DNA of 64,000 bases from Candidatus Rhodoferax mariagerensis (GCA_016719055.1 JADKAW010000038.1:62001-126000); one strand, 5' to 3'. Positions 25,456 through 35,098 are shown, counted from the stretch's first letter. Notes: generated by a model from the letters alone, not told the origin. Numbers and translations are program-made.

Positions 25456-28208
25456 TGCGGGGCCGGGCCTTCATTTTTGGGTTCGTTCAACGGGCCGTTG
25501 ATTGGCAGACGAAGGGTGAAACACGAGCCCTGGCCAACGGTGGATTGCACGTCAATCGAGCCCTGGTGACGCTGGACAATGCTCCAGACCATCGTGAGAC
25601 CCAGCCCAGTGCCTTTGCCCACGGGTTTGCTGGTGTAAAACGGATCAAAAATACGTGACATTTTGTCACTCGCAATGCCACAACCGTTGTCTTGCACGGC
25701 AACCCAGACCGAGTCGCCATCGACGCCGCTGCGCAGCACAATCGTACCGTGCTCTTCAATGGACTGTGCTGCGTTCACCAGCAGGTTCATGAAAACCTGG
25801 TTTATCTGGGCTGGAATGCAGCGCACGGCTGGCAGAGGCGCCCACTCGCGAACAATGTCAGCCTTGTATTTGATCTCGTTGCGAACGATGTTCAAGGTGC
25901 TCTCCAGGCCTTTTTGCAGATCAGCCCATTCCCAGCCGGTGTCGCCCGAGCGTGAAAAGTCTTTCAGATCTTGCACAATGGTTTTGACGCGCTCCAGGCC
26001 CTCCACTGATTCCCGCAATAAATGGCGCAAATCTGTCACCACAAACGGGTGGTCGCAAGCCGCCTTGAGTGCGTGCACTCGTGCTAGCAGTTGTGGGGCA
26101 ACACGTTGCAGTTGGTCCTCCGACTCACTGTAGGCGTTGTCAATGGTCAACAGGTCTTCGGCGTATTCGGCCATGGTAGACAGGTTGGAATAGACAAATC
26201 CAACCGGGTTGTTGATCTCGTGTGCAATTCCGGCGGCCAGCTGGCCGATGGCCGCCAGCTTTTCGGATTGCATGAGTTGGCTCTGGGTGTCGGTCAGCTT
26301 GGTGTTTGTCTCAACCAGCGCAATCAGTTGCTGTTGAAGCTGCTTTTCTGCACGATTGCGCCGCGCAATACGCCACAAATCGTTGCCGATGAGTTGGACG
26401 GTTTCAGTATCGAGATCGTTGTAGTCACTGGGCTTGTTGCCAACACCGATCATCATCCGCACAGCGCCGTTCTCGATCACGGGCACTGAAATCAAGCGCA
26501 GCAGCGGCGCGTGTCCGTCAGGCAAACCGTGTTTATGGGTGTAGTCTGCATAGTTGTTGAACACCACAGGACGTTTATGGCGGAAACAGTCGGCCCAGAT
26601 GCCGGCTTGGCTGATGGGGTAATGCGCGTCATGCACCGCTGTGCAGCCCTTGAGTGCGTTGGACGTCCAGGTTACCAATTCCAGCGTTTCCTGGTCCTCA
26701 TTGACAAAATGCAGGAACCCGATGCCGCTGGTGGTCAACTGCTCGGCAAACTCAAGGCCTTGGGTCAACAATTCTTTCTCGCCGAGCTGGCTGCCTATTT
26801 CATTGATGTTCAGCAGCGCCTGCATCAGCTGGACATGGCGTTGCCGGGCTGTTACATCGAGTGTGATGCCCGCCAACAGACGCTGACCATTCGTGTCATC
26901 AATCACGAACTTGGAGGTATCAAAAAAATGTCCAGCCAATTCCTCCTGGATCAACTCGATCTTGCCATGGGCCAACACGCGCAGATCGTCTTCTGTGGCC
27001 TTTTCGCCAAGAGGCCCCGGCAGCAACTCCAGATTGTTGCGACCAATCATGGTGGCGGGGTCCAGGCCAATCAACTTAAAGCCCCGGTTGGCCATCAGCA
27101 CGCGGCAGTCGCTGTCTTTGACATAAGCCATACCTGGCAAGTGGTCCAGAAAGCTCTGCATCAATTGGGTGGTGGCGAGCGCTTTTTGCTCGGCTTGTTC
27201 GCGCCCTTGCGCCGCGTGGTGCGCTGTTTGCTTCAAATCGCGCAGACGCCGTTGATAAAGACGCAGACTCTGGGCACTGAGTAACGCCAAAGCGAGAAAG
27301 ATGCCCGCCACAAAAAAAGCGCGTGTGCGCCACTGCTCAAAGATCGATTCAAGGTCGCGACTGACAAAAATGGATAGGGAGTTGTCCATCGCCAAAGATG
27401 TCGGATGCACCGTGGTCATGGCCACCATGCGCCTGGCTTGTGTGGTGGCGTTAAAGCCAGTACTCGTGCTGGTCTGCAGGCCACTTTTTTGATGATTTTC
27501 CAAAAAACTGTCGATGTTGGCGATGTCGCTTGTGGAGTCCGCCTCCGCTTTGGGAGCAGACAAAAAGACTTGTCCACTGGCATGCGCCATGCCGGTGAAC
27601 GAGTCCGGTGCATCACGCATCCCCTCCAGGGTTCTTCTGAAGTCCTCCGGGTCCAGCGTCGCGGTCACAATGCCAGAAAATTTTTCATCGACCCCTAAGG
27701 TGATTTTGGCCACGACGACCGAGTAAACCCCCAGAACCGTCTTGAACGGCGCGCTGACGTACAGGCGGGATGGGTTCTTGTCTTTCAACGGCACTTGAAA
27801 ATAATCACGCTCAGCAAAATTCTGGTTCACGATATCGGCGCGGTTTGACGCGATCATGGTTCCGGCAGCATCAAACAGTGCCAAGGTGCGAACGCCTTCC
27901 AGCGCATCGGTGAGGGCTTTCAGTTGCCGGTTTGCAATTTCAAGCCCTTGCTTGCCGGTGGTGAAGAAAGGGGCATCACGGCGAATGCCGTTCAGGGCTG
28001 TGTTGATCGATTCAAGTCGCCGCTGCAGGTCTGCCGCAGCAGCAGTCGAGCGCAATGTCAATGCAGCCGTGGCATCCCTTGCCACACGCAGGCGGTCGTA
28101 GTAGATCATGCCACCCAACCCCATGCCCGCAACAAGCAGTGCACTCCATAGCACGTACCACTGCGAGCGTGTTTCCAGAGCAAGTGCTTCAGTTGGCTTC
28201 ATGGTCAT
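25452..28208 (-). CDS. membrane sensor kinase: dCACHE-PAS-GAF-histidine kinase
   Basis: A 918-residue inner-membrane kinase counted from ATG 28208. TM1 (about 15-37) and TM2 (about 305-330) enclose a periplasmic double-CACHE-type sensor. Then come a PAS domain (about 365-475), a GAF domain (about 500-655), a coiled coil, HisKA with AGIAHEINNPVGFVYSN, and a HATPase with NAAQSIE, DNGCGI and GTGLGLTMVWSIVQRH. The start is inferred: ATG 28208 or 28202, both within the end of the upstream gene (14-20 base overlap); neither has a good Shine-Dalgarno, consistent with coupled translation. The open frame runs 41 codons further upstream but out of register with gene boundaries. Ligand unknown; CACHE sensors often bind small carboxylates or amino acids. 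Confidence 0.92.
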   Translation of the reverse strand: MTMKPTEALALETRSQWYVLWSALLVAGMGLGGMIYYDRLRVARDATAALTLRSTAAAADLQRRLESINTALNGIRRDAPFFTTGKQGLEIANRQLKALTDALEGVRTLALFDAAGTMIASNRADIVNQNFAERDYFQVPLKDKNPSRLYVSAPFKTVLGVYSVVVAKITLGVDEKFSGIVTATLDPEDFRRTLEGMRDAPDSFTGMAHASGQVFLSAPKAEADSTSDIANIDSFLENHQKSGLQTSTSTGFNATTQARRMVAMTTVHPTSLAMDNSLSIFVSRDLESIFEQWRTRAFFVAGIFLALALLSAQSLRLYQRRLRDLKQTAHHAAQGREQAEQKALATTQLMQSFLDHLPGMAYVKDSDCRVLMANRGFKLIGLDPATMIGRNNLELLPGPLGEKATEDDLRVLAHGKIELIQEELAGHFFDTSKFVIDDTNGQRLLAGITLDVTARQRHVQLMQALLNINEIGSQLGEKELLTQGLEFAEQLTTSGIGFLHFVNEDQETLELVTWTSNALKGCTAVHDAHYPISQAGIWADCFRHKRPVVFNNYADYTHKHGLPDGHAPLLRLISVPVIENGAVRMMIGVGNKPSDYNDLDTETVQLIGNDLWRIARRNRAEKQLQQQLIALVETNTKLTDTQSQLMQSEKLAAIGQLAAGIAHEINNPVGFVYSNLSTMAEYAEDLLTIDNAYSESEDQLQRVAPQLLARVHALKAACDHPFVVTDLRHLLRESVEGLERVKTIVQDLKDFSRSGDTGWEWADLQKGLESTLNIVRNEIKYKADIVREWAPLPAVRCIPAQINQVFMNLLVNAAQSIEEHGTIVLRSGVDGDSVWVAVQDNGCGIASDKMSRIFDPFYTSKPVGKGTGLGLTMVWSIVQRHQGSIDVQSTVGQGSCFTLRLPINGPLNEPKNEGPAPQ

Positions 28209-30357
28209 TAAATGGGCTCGCCGGGTTGTGCTCGCGGTAGTGGCGAAAGGCCTGAATAACGTCCTGTTTGAAACTGTCGTCGTCCCATGGCTTGGAAATA
28301 TACCGGTAGATAGCGCCTTTGTTGATGGCATCCGTCAGGGATTCGAGTTCGGAATAGCCCGACAGAACCAGGCGAACCGTGTCCGGGTACAACTCTTTGA
28401 CGCGGCTTAAAAACTCGGTGCCTGTCATGACCGGCATGCGCTGGTCAGAAATAACCACCTGCACGCGGTGTGTTGCCAGCAGGTCCAGCCCCTGGGCGGC
28501 GCTCTCAGCGCACAGGATGCGGTAACCTTCGCGGCGCAACAGGCGTTTGATGGCGTTCAGAATATTGGGCTCGTCGTCGACCAGCAGCAGCGTCATTTGC
28601 GCGTCGCCCTGGTCCAGGCTCAAGTTGATGCCCGCGCCGCTGCGCAGCATGGCGCTGATGGCTGCTGCATCCACAGGTTGGGAGAACAGGTAGCCTTGCA
28701 TTTCATCGCACTCGTGGCGGCGCAGGTACACCATTTGTCCCTGGGTCTCTACGCCTTCAGCAATGACAGTTTTACCCAGCTTGTGGGCCATGGCGATCGT
28801 GGCCGTGGCAATGGAAGCGTTTACAGGGTTGGTGGTGATGTCCGCTACAAACGACTGGTCGATCTTGATCACATCAATGGCAAAGCGCGAAAGATAGGCC
28901 AACGAGGAATAGCCTGTGCCAAAGTCGTCCAGAGAGATACGAAGACCTATCGCCTTTAACCGGTCCACGATGTGGATGGCCGCTTCTGCGTCGCGCATCA
29001 TCACACTTTCGGTCAACTCCAATTCAAACAACGACGCCGGGACGTCATGCTCAAACAATAACTTTTCAATGGCATCAGGCAGGCCTTTTTGCCGGAAATG
29101 CGGGGCCGACAGGTTGACTGCCACCCGCACCGGTGTCAGGCCATCGTCCCGCCAGGCCCTGATTTGCTTCACGGCCGTTTGCATCACCCATTCTCCCAAC
29201 GGGATGATGAGGCCGCACTCTTCGGCCAGAGCAATGAAATGCACGGGCGAGATCAGGCCGCGCGTCGGGTGCTGCCAGCGCACCAGCGCTTCAAGCCCAA
29301 TGACCTGGCCCGAGTGCAAACTCAGCTGTGGCTGGAAATGCAGGCGCAGTTCTTCAGAAAAAATGGCAGTGCGCAGTTCTGCAACCGCCTGTGCGTGCGA
29401 GGTGCCTGTATTGCCGAGTTCGGTGACGTAATGCCGGATGGCGCCGTCACCCGCCTTTTTGGCCTCCAGCAGTGCCAATTCTGCGCATGACATCAGGTCT
29501 TCGACATACCTGGCATCCGGCGGAAAAATGGCGGTGCCAGCGGTCAGGCTAAATTTCACATCGCAATCAGGCGTCGCAAGATCCATTTGCAAGCTGCGCA
29601 TCAGGCGCTCGGCAGCATCCTGCAAAACCTGCGGGTCGGTGCCGCCGGAGATCACCAGTGCAAACTCGTCACCACCTAGTCGTGCCAACAGGTCCTGGCG
29701 GCGTGAGGCATCCCGCAGGCGATTGGCAATGCTTTGCAACACCAAGTCGGCCACCGCGTGTCCCATGGTGTCGTTAATTGTCCTGAGGTGGTCAACGTCG
29801 ATCCACACCATCAACACGAAATCGCCCGCATCACCTGCGCCGCTCAAAAGCTGTTGCAGGCTGCGCATGAATTGGGCCCGGTTTGGCAGCAGGGTCAGTT
29901 GATCGAAACTCGACAGACGTTGAATTTTGTCAGCGGCGTGTTTCAGGTTGCTGATATCGTTCAGGAAGAGACACCGCAGTGTGGTGCCGGTCAGCGCGTC
30001 TTCTACCGGGACGAGCTGGAAGTTGCCCCAAAACTGTGTGCCGTCCATGCGTTGAATCAGGGTCTCCAGGGACCATCCCTGGGCAGCAGCCAGGCTGTTT
30101 TGCATGGTCAGGGTTTCGGCAGGCGTGAGGTCTTGGGCAAATAGTGCAACACAATTGCGCCCAAGCAGTTGGGCAGCCATGCAAGCGCAAAGTGCTTGCG
30201 CCGCAGGATTTACAAATTTGATGATGCCTAGTGCATCCACCACAATGAGGCCGATGGCGGACCGCTGCATCCAGGTGCGCAGGATTTGCAGTTCGTCCAC
30301 AGACTGCCCGGAATCGGTTGAATCGGCGACGGTTGAAGGAGGTGTCTCGATGGCCAT
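28189..30357 (-). CDS. PAS-GGDEF-EAL-receiver protein
   Basis: 722 residues with the domains PAS (about 25-140), GGDEF (about 150-315), EAL (about 325-585) and a C-terminal receiver (about 605-715). The cyclase motif GGDEF is intact at 228-232 and is preceded by the inhibitory-site RxxD (219-222). The EAL domain keeps E356-A-L, DDFGTGYSSL and AEGVET, so both synthesis and breakdown of cyclic-di-GMP are possible. The receiver with VISDQRMPVMTG at the C-terminal end is less usual than an N-terminal one and offers a target for the neighbouring kinases. It starts two bases after the hemerythrin-kinase gene on the same strand. Confidence 0.94.
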   Translation of the reverse strand: MAIETPPSTVADSTDSGQSVDELQILRTWMQRSAIGLIVVDALGIIKFVNPAAQALCACMAAQLLGRNCVALFAQDLTPAETLTMQNSLAAAQGWSLETLIQRMDGTQFWGNFQLVPVEDALTGTTLRCLFLNDISNLKHAADKIQRLSSFDQLTLLPNRAQFMRSLQQLLSGAGDAGDFVLMVWIDVDHLRTINDTMGHAVADLVLQSIANRLRDASRRQDLLARLGGDEFALVISGGTDPQVLQDAAERLMRSLQMDLATPDCDVKFSLTAGTAIFPPDARYVEDLMSCAELALLEAKKAGDGAIRHYVTELGNTGTSHAQAVAELRTAIFSEELRLHFQPQLSLHSGQVIGLEALVRWQHPTRGLISPVHFIALAEECGLIIPLGEWVMQTAVKQIRAWRDDGLTPVRVAVNLSAPHFRQKGLPDAIEKLLFEHDVPASLFELELTESVMMRDAEAAIHIVDRLKAIGLRISLDDFGTGYSSLAYLSRFAIDVIKIDQSFVADITTNPVNASIATATIAMAHKLGKTVIAEGVETQGQMVYLRRHECDEMQGYLFSQPVDAAAISAMLRSGAGINLSLDQGDAQMTLLLVDDEPNILNAIKRLLRREGYRILCAESAAQGLDLLATHRVQVVISDQRMPVMTGTEFLSRVKELYPDTVRLVLSGYSELESLTDAINKGAIYRYISKPWDDDSFKQDVIQAFRHYREHNPASPFNDHEAN

Positions 30358-30359
30358 GC

Positions 30360-31829
30360 TTACCCCAGATTGTTGGGACTCGATTGCGCAGAATGGCGCG
30401 GCAGATTGATGCGAAATGTGCTGCCTTGTCCAGGGGCGCTGTCGACCTCGATGCGCCCGCCGTGTTTCTTTTGCACAATATCAAATGCGATCGCCAAGCC
30501 CAAGCCCGTGCCTTTGCCCACCGGCTTGGTCGTGAAAAATGGCTCGAAAATCCGCTTTTGCAGGTCTGTGGGGATGCCTTTGCCGTTGTCGCGGATCTCA
30601 ATCCACACGGTGTCTTCCGAGAAACCAGTGGTAATGTTGATTTCACCCGGTCCCTCCAATGCCTGTGCGGCATTGAGCAGCAAGTTCATAAAAACCTGAT
30701 TGAGCTGCGATGGCAGGCAGCGTAGCAGCGGCAATGGTGCGAAATGCTTGACAACATTGGCCCGGTACTTGAGTTCGTGGGCAATCACGTTAAGAGTGGA
30801 CTCCAGCCCGGCGTTAAGGTCTGCATCCTGCCATTCTGCCTGGTCCACACGTGAGAAGTCTTTTAAGTCCTGAACAATTTTCTTAACCCGCTCCAGGCCG
30901 TCGACCGACTCGTTCAACAGGTTCACCACGTCTGCCTTCATGTAGTCCAGGTCGGCAACGGCCCGCGCTTGGGCCAGGTGCTGCTGGCGCTCGGCAAGTG
31001 GGCTTGATTCAGTTTCCATGGCCTCATACGCACTGATCACGTTGAGCAACTGGGCGACGTAATGCTTGAGCGAACCAAGGTTGGAGTTGACAAAGCCAAT
31101 CGGGTTGTTGATTTCATGTGCCACGCCGGCCGCCAATTGGCCGACGGCAGCCATCTTTTCAGACTGCAGCAACTGGCTTTGAGTCAACTTCATTTGCTCC
31201 AGCGCACCAGAAAGCTCATTGGTGCGCTCTTGCACCCTCATTTCAAGTTGATCACGTGCCTGTTGTAACTTTGCGTTGGCCTGCTGCAAGGTCTTATTGT
31301 GTTCACCCAACACCACATACAGGTCGCCCAGTGCAGTTTCAAGCGCGGCGCGGGCGGGGTCGATCGAGCGGTTGTTTTTGGCGACGATCTCGTAGGCGCC
31401 TGAGGCCGACTCGCCAGCCTCAACCAGCGCAACATGTCTGGCAAAACGCCGGTCTTCATCAAGAATATGGATCGTCAGCCAACTGGTCAAATAGCGCAGC
31501 CGCGACGGGCCGACTTCAAGCGCACCATCGCTTGAGAGCAGCGTTCGCATGCCAACGACCTGGTCTACAAACTTCGCATGAATGGCGCAATGGTGGGCAA
31601 CGTACCGTGCATCGAGCTTGTGCAGCGTCATCAGGTCTTCTTCAGTCTTGAAGTGACTGGCGGCATAGTCAAACAGCCGGTCAAGCACGGCACCGATGGC
31701 TTGCATGTCCGGGCCGCCGGGTAGGGCCAGCCCGGGGGCTGCCTCGTTGATGATGTCGACCAGGCCGCGGTGCTGCTGGTCGACAACCGCAATCCCGGTC
31801 TCAAAGTAAGTCTCCCATTTCAGGTTCAT
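30360..31829 (-). CDS. bacteriohemerythrin-histidine kinase fusion
   Basis: 489 residues. The N-terminal domain (about 1-135) is a bacteriohemerythrin with all seven diiron ligands in place: H20, H59, E63, H80, H84, H121 and D126. A coiled coil (about 160-215) leads to HisKA with GVAHEINNPIGFVNSN and a HATPase with NAAQALE, DNGKGI and GTGLGLAIAFDIVQKKH. The protein is soluble. The diiron site can bind oxygen or change redox state, so this kinase probably reports oxygen or redox status to the receiver proteins on either side. ATG 31829 overlaps the upstream stop by four bases (ATGA). Confidence 0.94.
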   Translation of the reverse strand: MNLKWETYFETGIAVVDQQHRGLVDIINEAAPGLALPGGPDMQAIGAVLDRLFDYAASHFKTEEDLMTLHKLDARYVAHHCAIHAKFVDQVVGMRTLLSSDGALEVGPSRLRYLTSWLTIHILDEDRRFARHVALVEAGESASGAYEIVAKNNRSIDPARAALETALGDLYVVLGEHNKTLQQANAKLQQARDQLEMRVQERTNELSGALEQMKLTQSQLLQSEKMAAVGQLAAGVAHEINNPIGFVNSNLGSLKHYVAQLLNVISAYEAMETESSPLAERQQHLAQARAVADLDYMKADVVNLLNESVDGLERVKKIVQDLKDFSRVDQAEWQDADLNAGLESTLNVIAHELKYRANVVKHFAPLPLLRCLPSQLNQVFMNLLLNAAQALEGPGEINITTGFSEDTVWIEIRDNGKGIPTDLQKRIFEPFFTTKPVGKGTGLGLAIAFDIVQKKHGGRIEVDSAPGQGSTFRINLPRHSAQSSPNNLG

Positions 31830-33205
31830 GGCGGGCTTTCAGTCGGTGAGGCCGTGTTAAAACGCTTGTCAGTGCGTATGCTCACCATCAGGTGAATGCC
31901 TTCGCGGATGGCGTAGGTTTGGATCTGGCGCACGATGATGGCGTCGAGCACATAGTCTGCCGCCAGTAACAGGGTGCCGTCGCGACTCAAGATATCTTTG
32001 CCTGACACCATGCCGGGCACCAACTCTGCGGCTGGCAGCTCGCGGTAGCGCCCGAGTTCTTCGCGGGGTTTGCCGATGACATCCAGAATAACATCGATCA
32101 CCTTGGGGTCGTAACGCTTACCACTACCCTGCAGCAGCAGGGTTTTGGCCTCGTCAGCTGAGTATCGGCGCTCCGTCAGTGTGCCGATCTGAAATCCATC
32201 ATAGTCATTGGCGATGGCCAGAATCTGTGCACCCAAGGGAATCGCAGCGCCCGACAGGCCGTCCGGGAACCCTTCTCCGTCGAAGCGCTCATGGTGGGAT
32301 CGAACAATTTTGGCAACGCCCTGCAATTCGACCAATGGCATCAGGGCCGCCTCGCCAGAGAGGGCATGTTTGCGGTAGCGGGCCAGGTCTTCATTGACCA
32401 ATTTGGAGACCGGCTTGGACAGCAATGCGTCAGAAAAACCAATCTTGCCGATGTCGTGCAACAGGGCGGCGACAAAGACGTCCTGTTGTACCTGGGTTGG
32501 CAACGCCATACGACTGGCCATTCGGCGCGCCATATCGGCAACCCGGCGCGCATGGCCCGCAACAGCGCCCTCGCGCAGTTCGATCAGGCCCGAGAAAACC
32601 TTGATGGAGACAAGAAAGTTCTGCTTTAACTTGCCATTGGCCAAATTGAGAAAGCTGTTGACTTGTTCAATTTCGGCGGTTCGCTCCTGGACCCGCTTCT
32701 CCAGTCCGGAATTCAGGCCTTTGAGCTCGCCGCTTTGCTGTTGGGTGAGAACGAGCAGGCGCTGGTTTTCGGCGCGCAATGCTTTGTGCTCCAACGCCTT
32801 TTTGACGATCAGCAGAATGTCGTTGTCATCCCACGGCTTGGAGATAAGGCGGTAAATTTCGCCTTTGTTGATGGCGTTGATGGTGGCGTTGATGTCGGCG
32901 TAGCCAGTCAACAGCAGGCGCATGGTCTCAGGCGTCTTTTGGCGAACCTTTTCAAGAAACTGCGCGCCATCCATGATGGGCATGCGCATGTCGGACACAA
33001 CCACGTCCACCGGGTGCGCGTCCAGCATTGCCAGACCGGCCTCGCCACTCTCGGCGGTCAGTATCTTGTAACCCCTGGGGCGGAACAGTCGCTGAAGCGA
33101 ACTGAGGATCGACGGCTCGTCATCAACAAAAAGAAGCGTGGGCACAATGACTGCGGCCGCAACTGGGGTATTTTTCACTTGAGGTGTGGGGTCATCGGTT
33201 CGCAT
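31826..33205 (-). CDS. response regulator with HD-GYP phosphodiesterase output
   Basis: First gene of the minus-strand signalling operon. 459 residues: receiver domain (about 20-140) with phospho-acceptor D72 in VVSDMRMPIMDG, a coiled coil (about 145-195), then HD-GYP (about 200-400). Metal and catalytic residues are kept: HD at 250-251 in LLHDIGKIGF, HH at 304-305 in RSHHERFDG, and GFP at 312-314. This should hydrolyse cyclic-di-GMP when phosphorylated, most likely by the hemerythrin kinase encoded next. It is a paralogue of 23240-24616. ATG 33205 has AGGA about nine bases upstream. Confidence 0.94.
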   Translation of the reverse strand: MRTDDPTPQVKNTPVAAAVIVPTLLFVDDEPSILSSLQRLFRPRGYKILTAESGEAGLAMLDAHPVDVVVSDMRMPIMDGAQFLEKVRQKTPETMRLLLTGYADINATINAINKGEIYRLISKPWDDNDILLIVKKALEHKALRAENQRLLVLTQQQSGELKGLNSGLEKRVQERTAEIEQVNSFLNLANGKLKQNFLVSIKVFSGLIELREGAVAGHARRVADMARRMASRMALPTQVQQDVFVAALLHDIGKIGFSDALLSKPVSKLVNEDLARYRKHALSGEAALMPLVELQGVAKIVRSHHERFDGEGFPDGLSGAAIPLGAQILAIANDYDGFQIGTLTERRYSADEAKTLLLQGSGKRYDPKVIDVILDVIGKPREELGRYRELPAAELVPGMVSGKDILSRDGTLLLAADYVLDAIIVRQIQTYAIREGIHLMVSIRTDKRFNTASPTESPP

Positions 33206-33757
33206 GCATCAGGTCCTGTTTTTGTCGAAGCGCTTTTGTGAAAACACGTCCTCAAGCAGGTGGGTCAATGGTTCATGTCAGCGTGAAAAACCAAGCCCGC
33301 CATCTTCAAATAATTAGCGCGGTGATGCGAAGTGATCATTTCTATCATTGTGATGATATGGTTCGTCATTGGTTACCCGGCAATTAGGGCTGAGAATCCA
33401 TGGCCTTTTTTAACAGGGCATGGATCATGCAATAGCCATCAGCCCACTCAAGCCGGTTCAGTCGTACCCGAATCAATGCTACGCCCTAATTTGCATCAAA
33501 GGCTTGTTATTGATCCAAAAATTTTGTGGTTTTGCAGGCATTCGCAAGGGTTTCACGTTTGCTGGTGCAAAAGAGCGGAGGTTGCCGGGTTTTTAAGCGA
33601 AATAGGCCTCTAGCCCACGTCTTGTATGAGCTGGCAGCTCTGATATTTGTAGCTTTGCAAGTTCTGTCACCCGCTGTTGCGCTGAGGTAAAGGTGGGTGT
33701 GTAGGGTGCGTTGAACACCCAAGGGCCAGTTTCGAGCGGGAAGGTCTGTTTTTTTAC
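33206..33757. promoter_or_regulatory. gene-free region upstream of the signalling operon, with palindrome and repeat
   Basis: The first 270 bases should hold the promoter for the minus-strand operon beginning at 33205. An AT-rich palindrome TATCAT-TGTG-ATGATA lies at 33343-33358 and could be an operator. The rest is occupied by composite repeat copy B4. No gene is seen in this stretch. Confidence 0.4.
33478..33690. repeat. composite repeat, copy B4
   Basis: 33478-33665 aligns along its length with 11503-11690: CTAATTTGCATCAAA, ATTGATCCAAAAATT and GGTTTCACGTTTGCTGG. It ends in a reverse-orientation family A repeat at 33595-33674 (AATAGGCCTCTAGCCCACG, GAGCTGGCAGCTCTGATA, TTTGTAGC). Unlike copies B2 and B3 it lacks the CTGGGGTACCAG hairpin. 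Confidence 0.7.
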
Positions 33758-34462
33758 TTAACGGGCGCCCGCTTTTTCCAGTAAGGAAACCATGGCGGTG
33801 AAACCACGGGCTTTGGCCAGGGCCAGGGGTGTATTGCCCTCCCGGTCGGTCAGGCGGGTGCTGGCTCCAGCGGCCAGCAGCGCCTGCAACACGTGCTGGT
33901 GCCGGGTGCCACCGTCACCCAAAACAATGGACTCGATCAGCGCAGTCCAATGCAGGTTGTTGACATGGTCCAGCGGCGCACCGGTGTCGATCAGCTGTTT
34001 CACCACGCCGTCGTGTCCCAGGTGCGCGGCGGCGATCAGTGCCGTGCCATCGTAACGGCTGGTGGTGAGTCTGGCGCTTGCACCCAAGGCCAGCAAAACC
34101 CTCAGCGTGGCTTCGTCGTCCGCCACGGCGGCAATGGTCACCGCGTCATAACGGTCGTTTTCCAGCAATTCAAGGTCAGCCCCCGCCTTCGCAAGTTTCC
34201 GGATGACATCGCGCTGCCTGGCGAAGGTGGCGATGTGCACCGCAGTGCGACCAAAGGTATCGCGTGCATTCAGCGGGGCACCGCCGGTCAGCAGCTTTTC
34301 TAGCTGGACCATGTCACCTTTGTGCGCTGCCGCATGCAGGCCTGTGTAATGCGCGGCTTCGGTCACGCTGGGGGCCACCTGCGCCTGGGCAGTCGTGGCC
34401 AGGGTCGTCATGGCCATAAGGATCACCAGCGGCCATGCCCATCGATGTGTTGTGTTTGCCAT
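33758..34462 (-). CDS. exported ankyrin-repeat protein
   Basis: 234 residues with a signal peptide (about 1-27, ending TTAQAQ) and about five ankyrin repeats (for example TGLHAAAHKGDMVQLEKLL, NARDTFGRTAVHIATFAR, DGTALIAAAHLGHDGVVKQL). It should sit in the periplasm and mediate protein contacts; small periplasmic ankyrin proteins are often linked with catalase or oxidative-stress functions, but nothing here fixes its partner. It starts 33 bases after the HbpS/GlcG-like gene on the same strand, so the two are probably cotranscribed. Confidence 0.88.
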   Translation of the reverse strand: MANTTHRWAWPLVILMAMTTLATTAQAQVAPSVTEAAHYTGLHAAAHKGDMVQLEKLLTGGAPLNARDTFGRTAVHIATFARQRDVIRKLAKAGADLELLENDRYDAVTIAAVADDEATLRVLLALGASARLTTSRYDGTALIAAAHLGHDGVVKQLIDTGAPLDHVNNLHWTALIESIVLGDGGTRHQHVLQALLAAGASTRLTDREGNTPLALAKARGFTAMVSLLEKAGAR

Positions 34463-34495
34463 GACGATGCTCCAGTTCGGTGAGAGGATGGTGGA

Positions 34496-34987
34496 TTACT
34501 TGAGCAGATCCTGCGCGCTGGCAATGCCAGCGAGGGCGCATTTTTCGTCCAGATGGCCACCGGGGGCACCGCCCACGCCGACTGCGCCAATCACTTCATC
34601 ACCCACCTTGACCGGCACCCCTCCGCCCAGCAACAGGTAGCCGGGAATCATGGCCACATTGGCCGAGGCGGGGTTCTTTTGCACACCTTCCCACATGGCC
34701 AGGGTGGTGTTTTTGCCGGACGCCGATGTAAAGGCCTTGGCCTGGCTGGCGGCCAGCGTGTGCGGACCGGCGTTGTCGGCACGCACCACCGCGCGCACGC
34801 TGCCTGCGCGGTCCACCACGGTGGCGGTCACGTTGAACTTGTCGGCGCTGCAGGCGGCCACGGCGGCGGTGGCAATTTTGGTGGCCAGGTCCATCGACAT
34901 GTTTTTCTCAATACGCACGGCTTGGGCGCTGGCACCCAGTGAGGCAAAAGACAGAACAAGGGTGGACGCGAACAGTTTGGAAATCAT
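34496..34987 (-). CDS. exported GlcG/HbpS-family protein (DUF336)
   Basis: 163 residues. A signal peptide (about 1-22, ASLGASAQA) precedes a domain of the GlcG/HbpS family, shown by TATVVDRAGSVRAVVRADNA, the Ser/Lys-rich helix SQAKAFTSASG, and the glycine-rich PGYLLLGGGVPVKVGDEVIG with VGVGGAPGGHLDEKCA. HbpS in Streptomyces binds heme and modulates a two-component system; GlcG-like members have other or unknown ligands. Location directly downstream of a two-component pair (111 bases) invites the same idea here. CAGGAG lies six bases before ATG 34987. Confidence 0.9.
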   Translation of the reverse strand: MISKLFASTLVLSFASLGASAQAVRIEKNMSMDLATKIATAAVAACSADKFNVTATVVDRAGSVRAVVRADNAGPHTLAASQAKAFTSASGKNTTLAMWEGVQKNPASANVAMIPGYLLLGGGVPVKVGDEVIGAVGVGGAPGGHLDEKCALAGIASAQDLLK

Positions 34988-35098
34988 GGTTTTCTCCTGA
35001 GATTGATGGGGTGAAACAAGCGTTCACCCCTGGGAGAAAATGTAGTCAAGCCGGCCCGTTTTGGCCATGCGTGCGGCTACGCGCCAGGCTCCGTAAAA

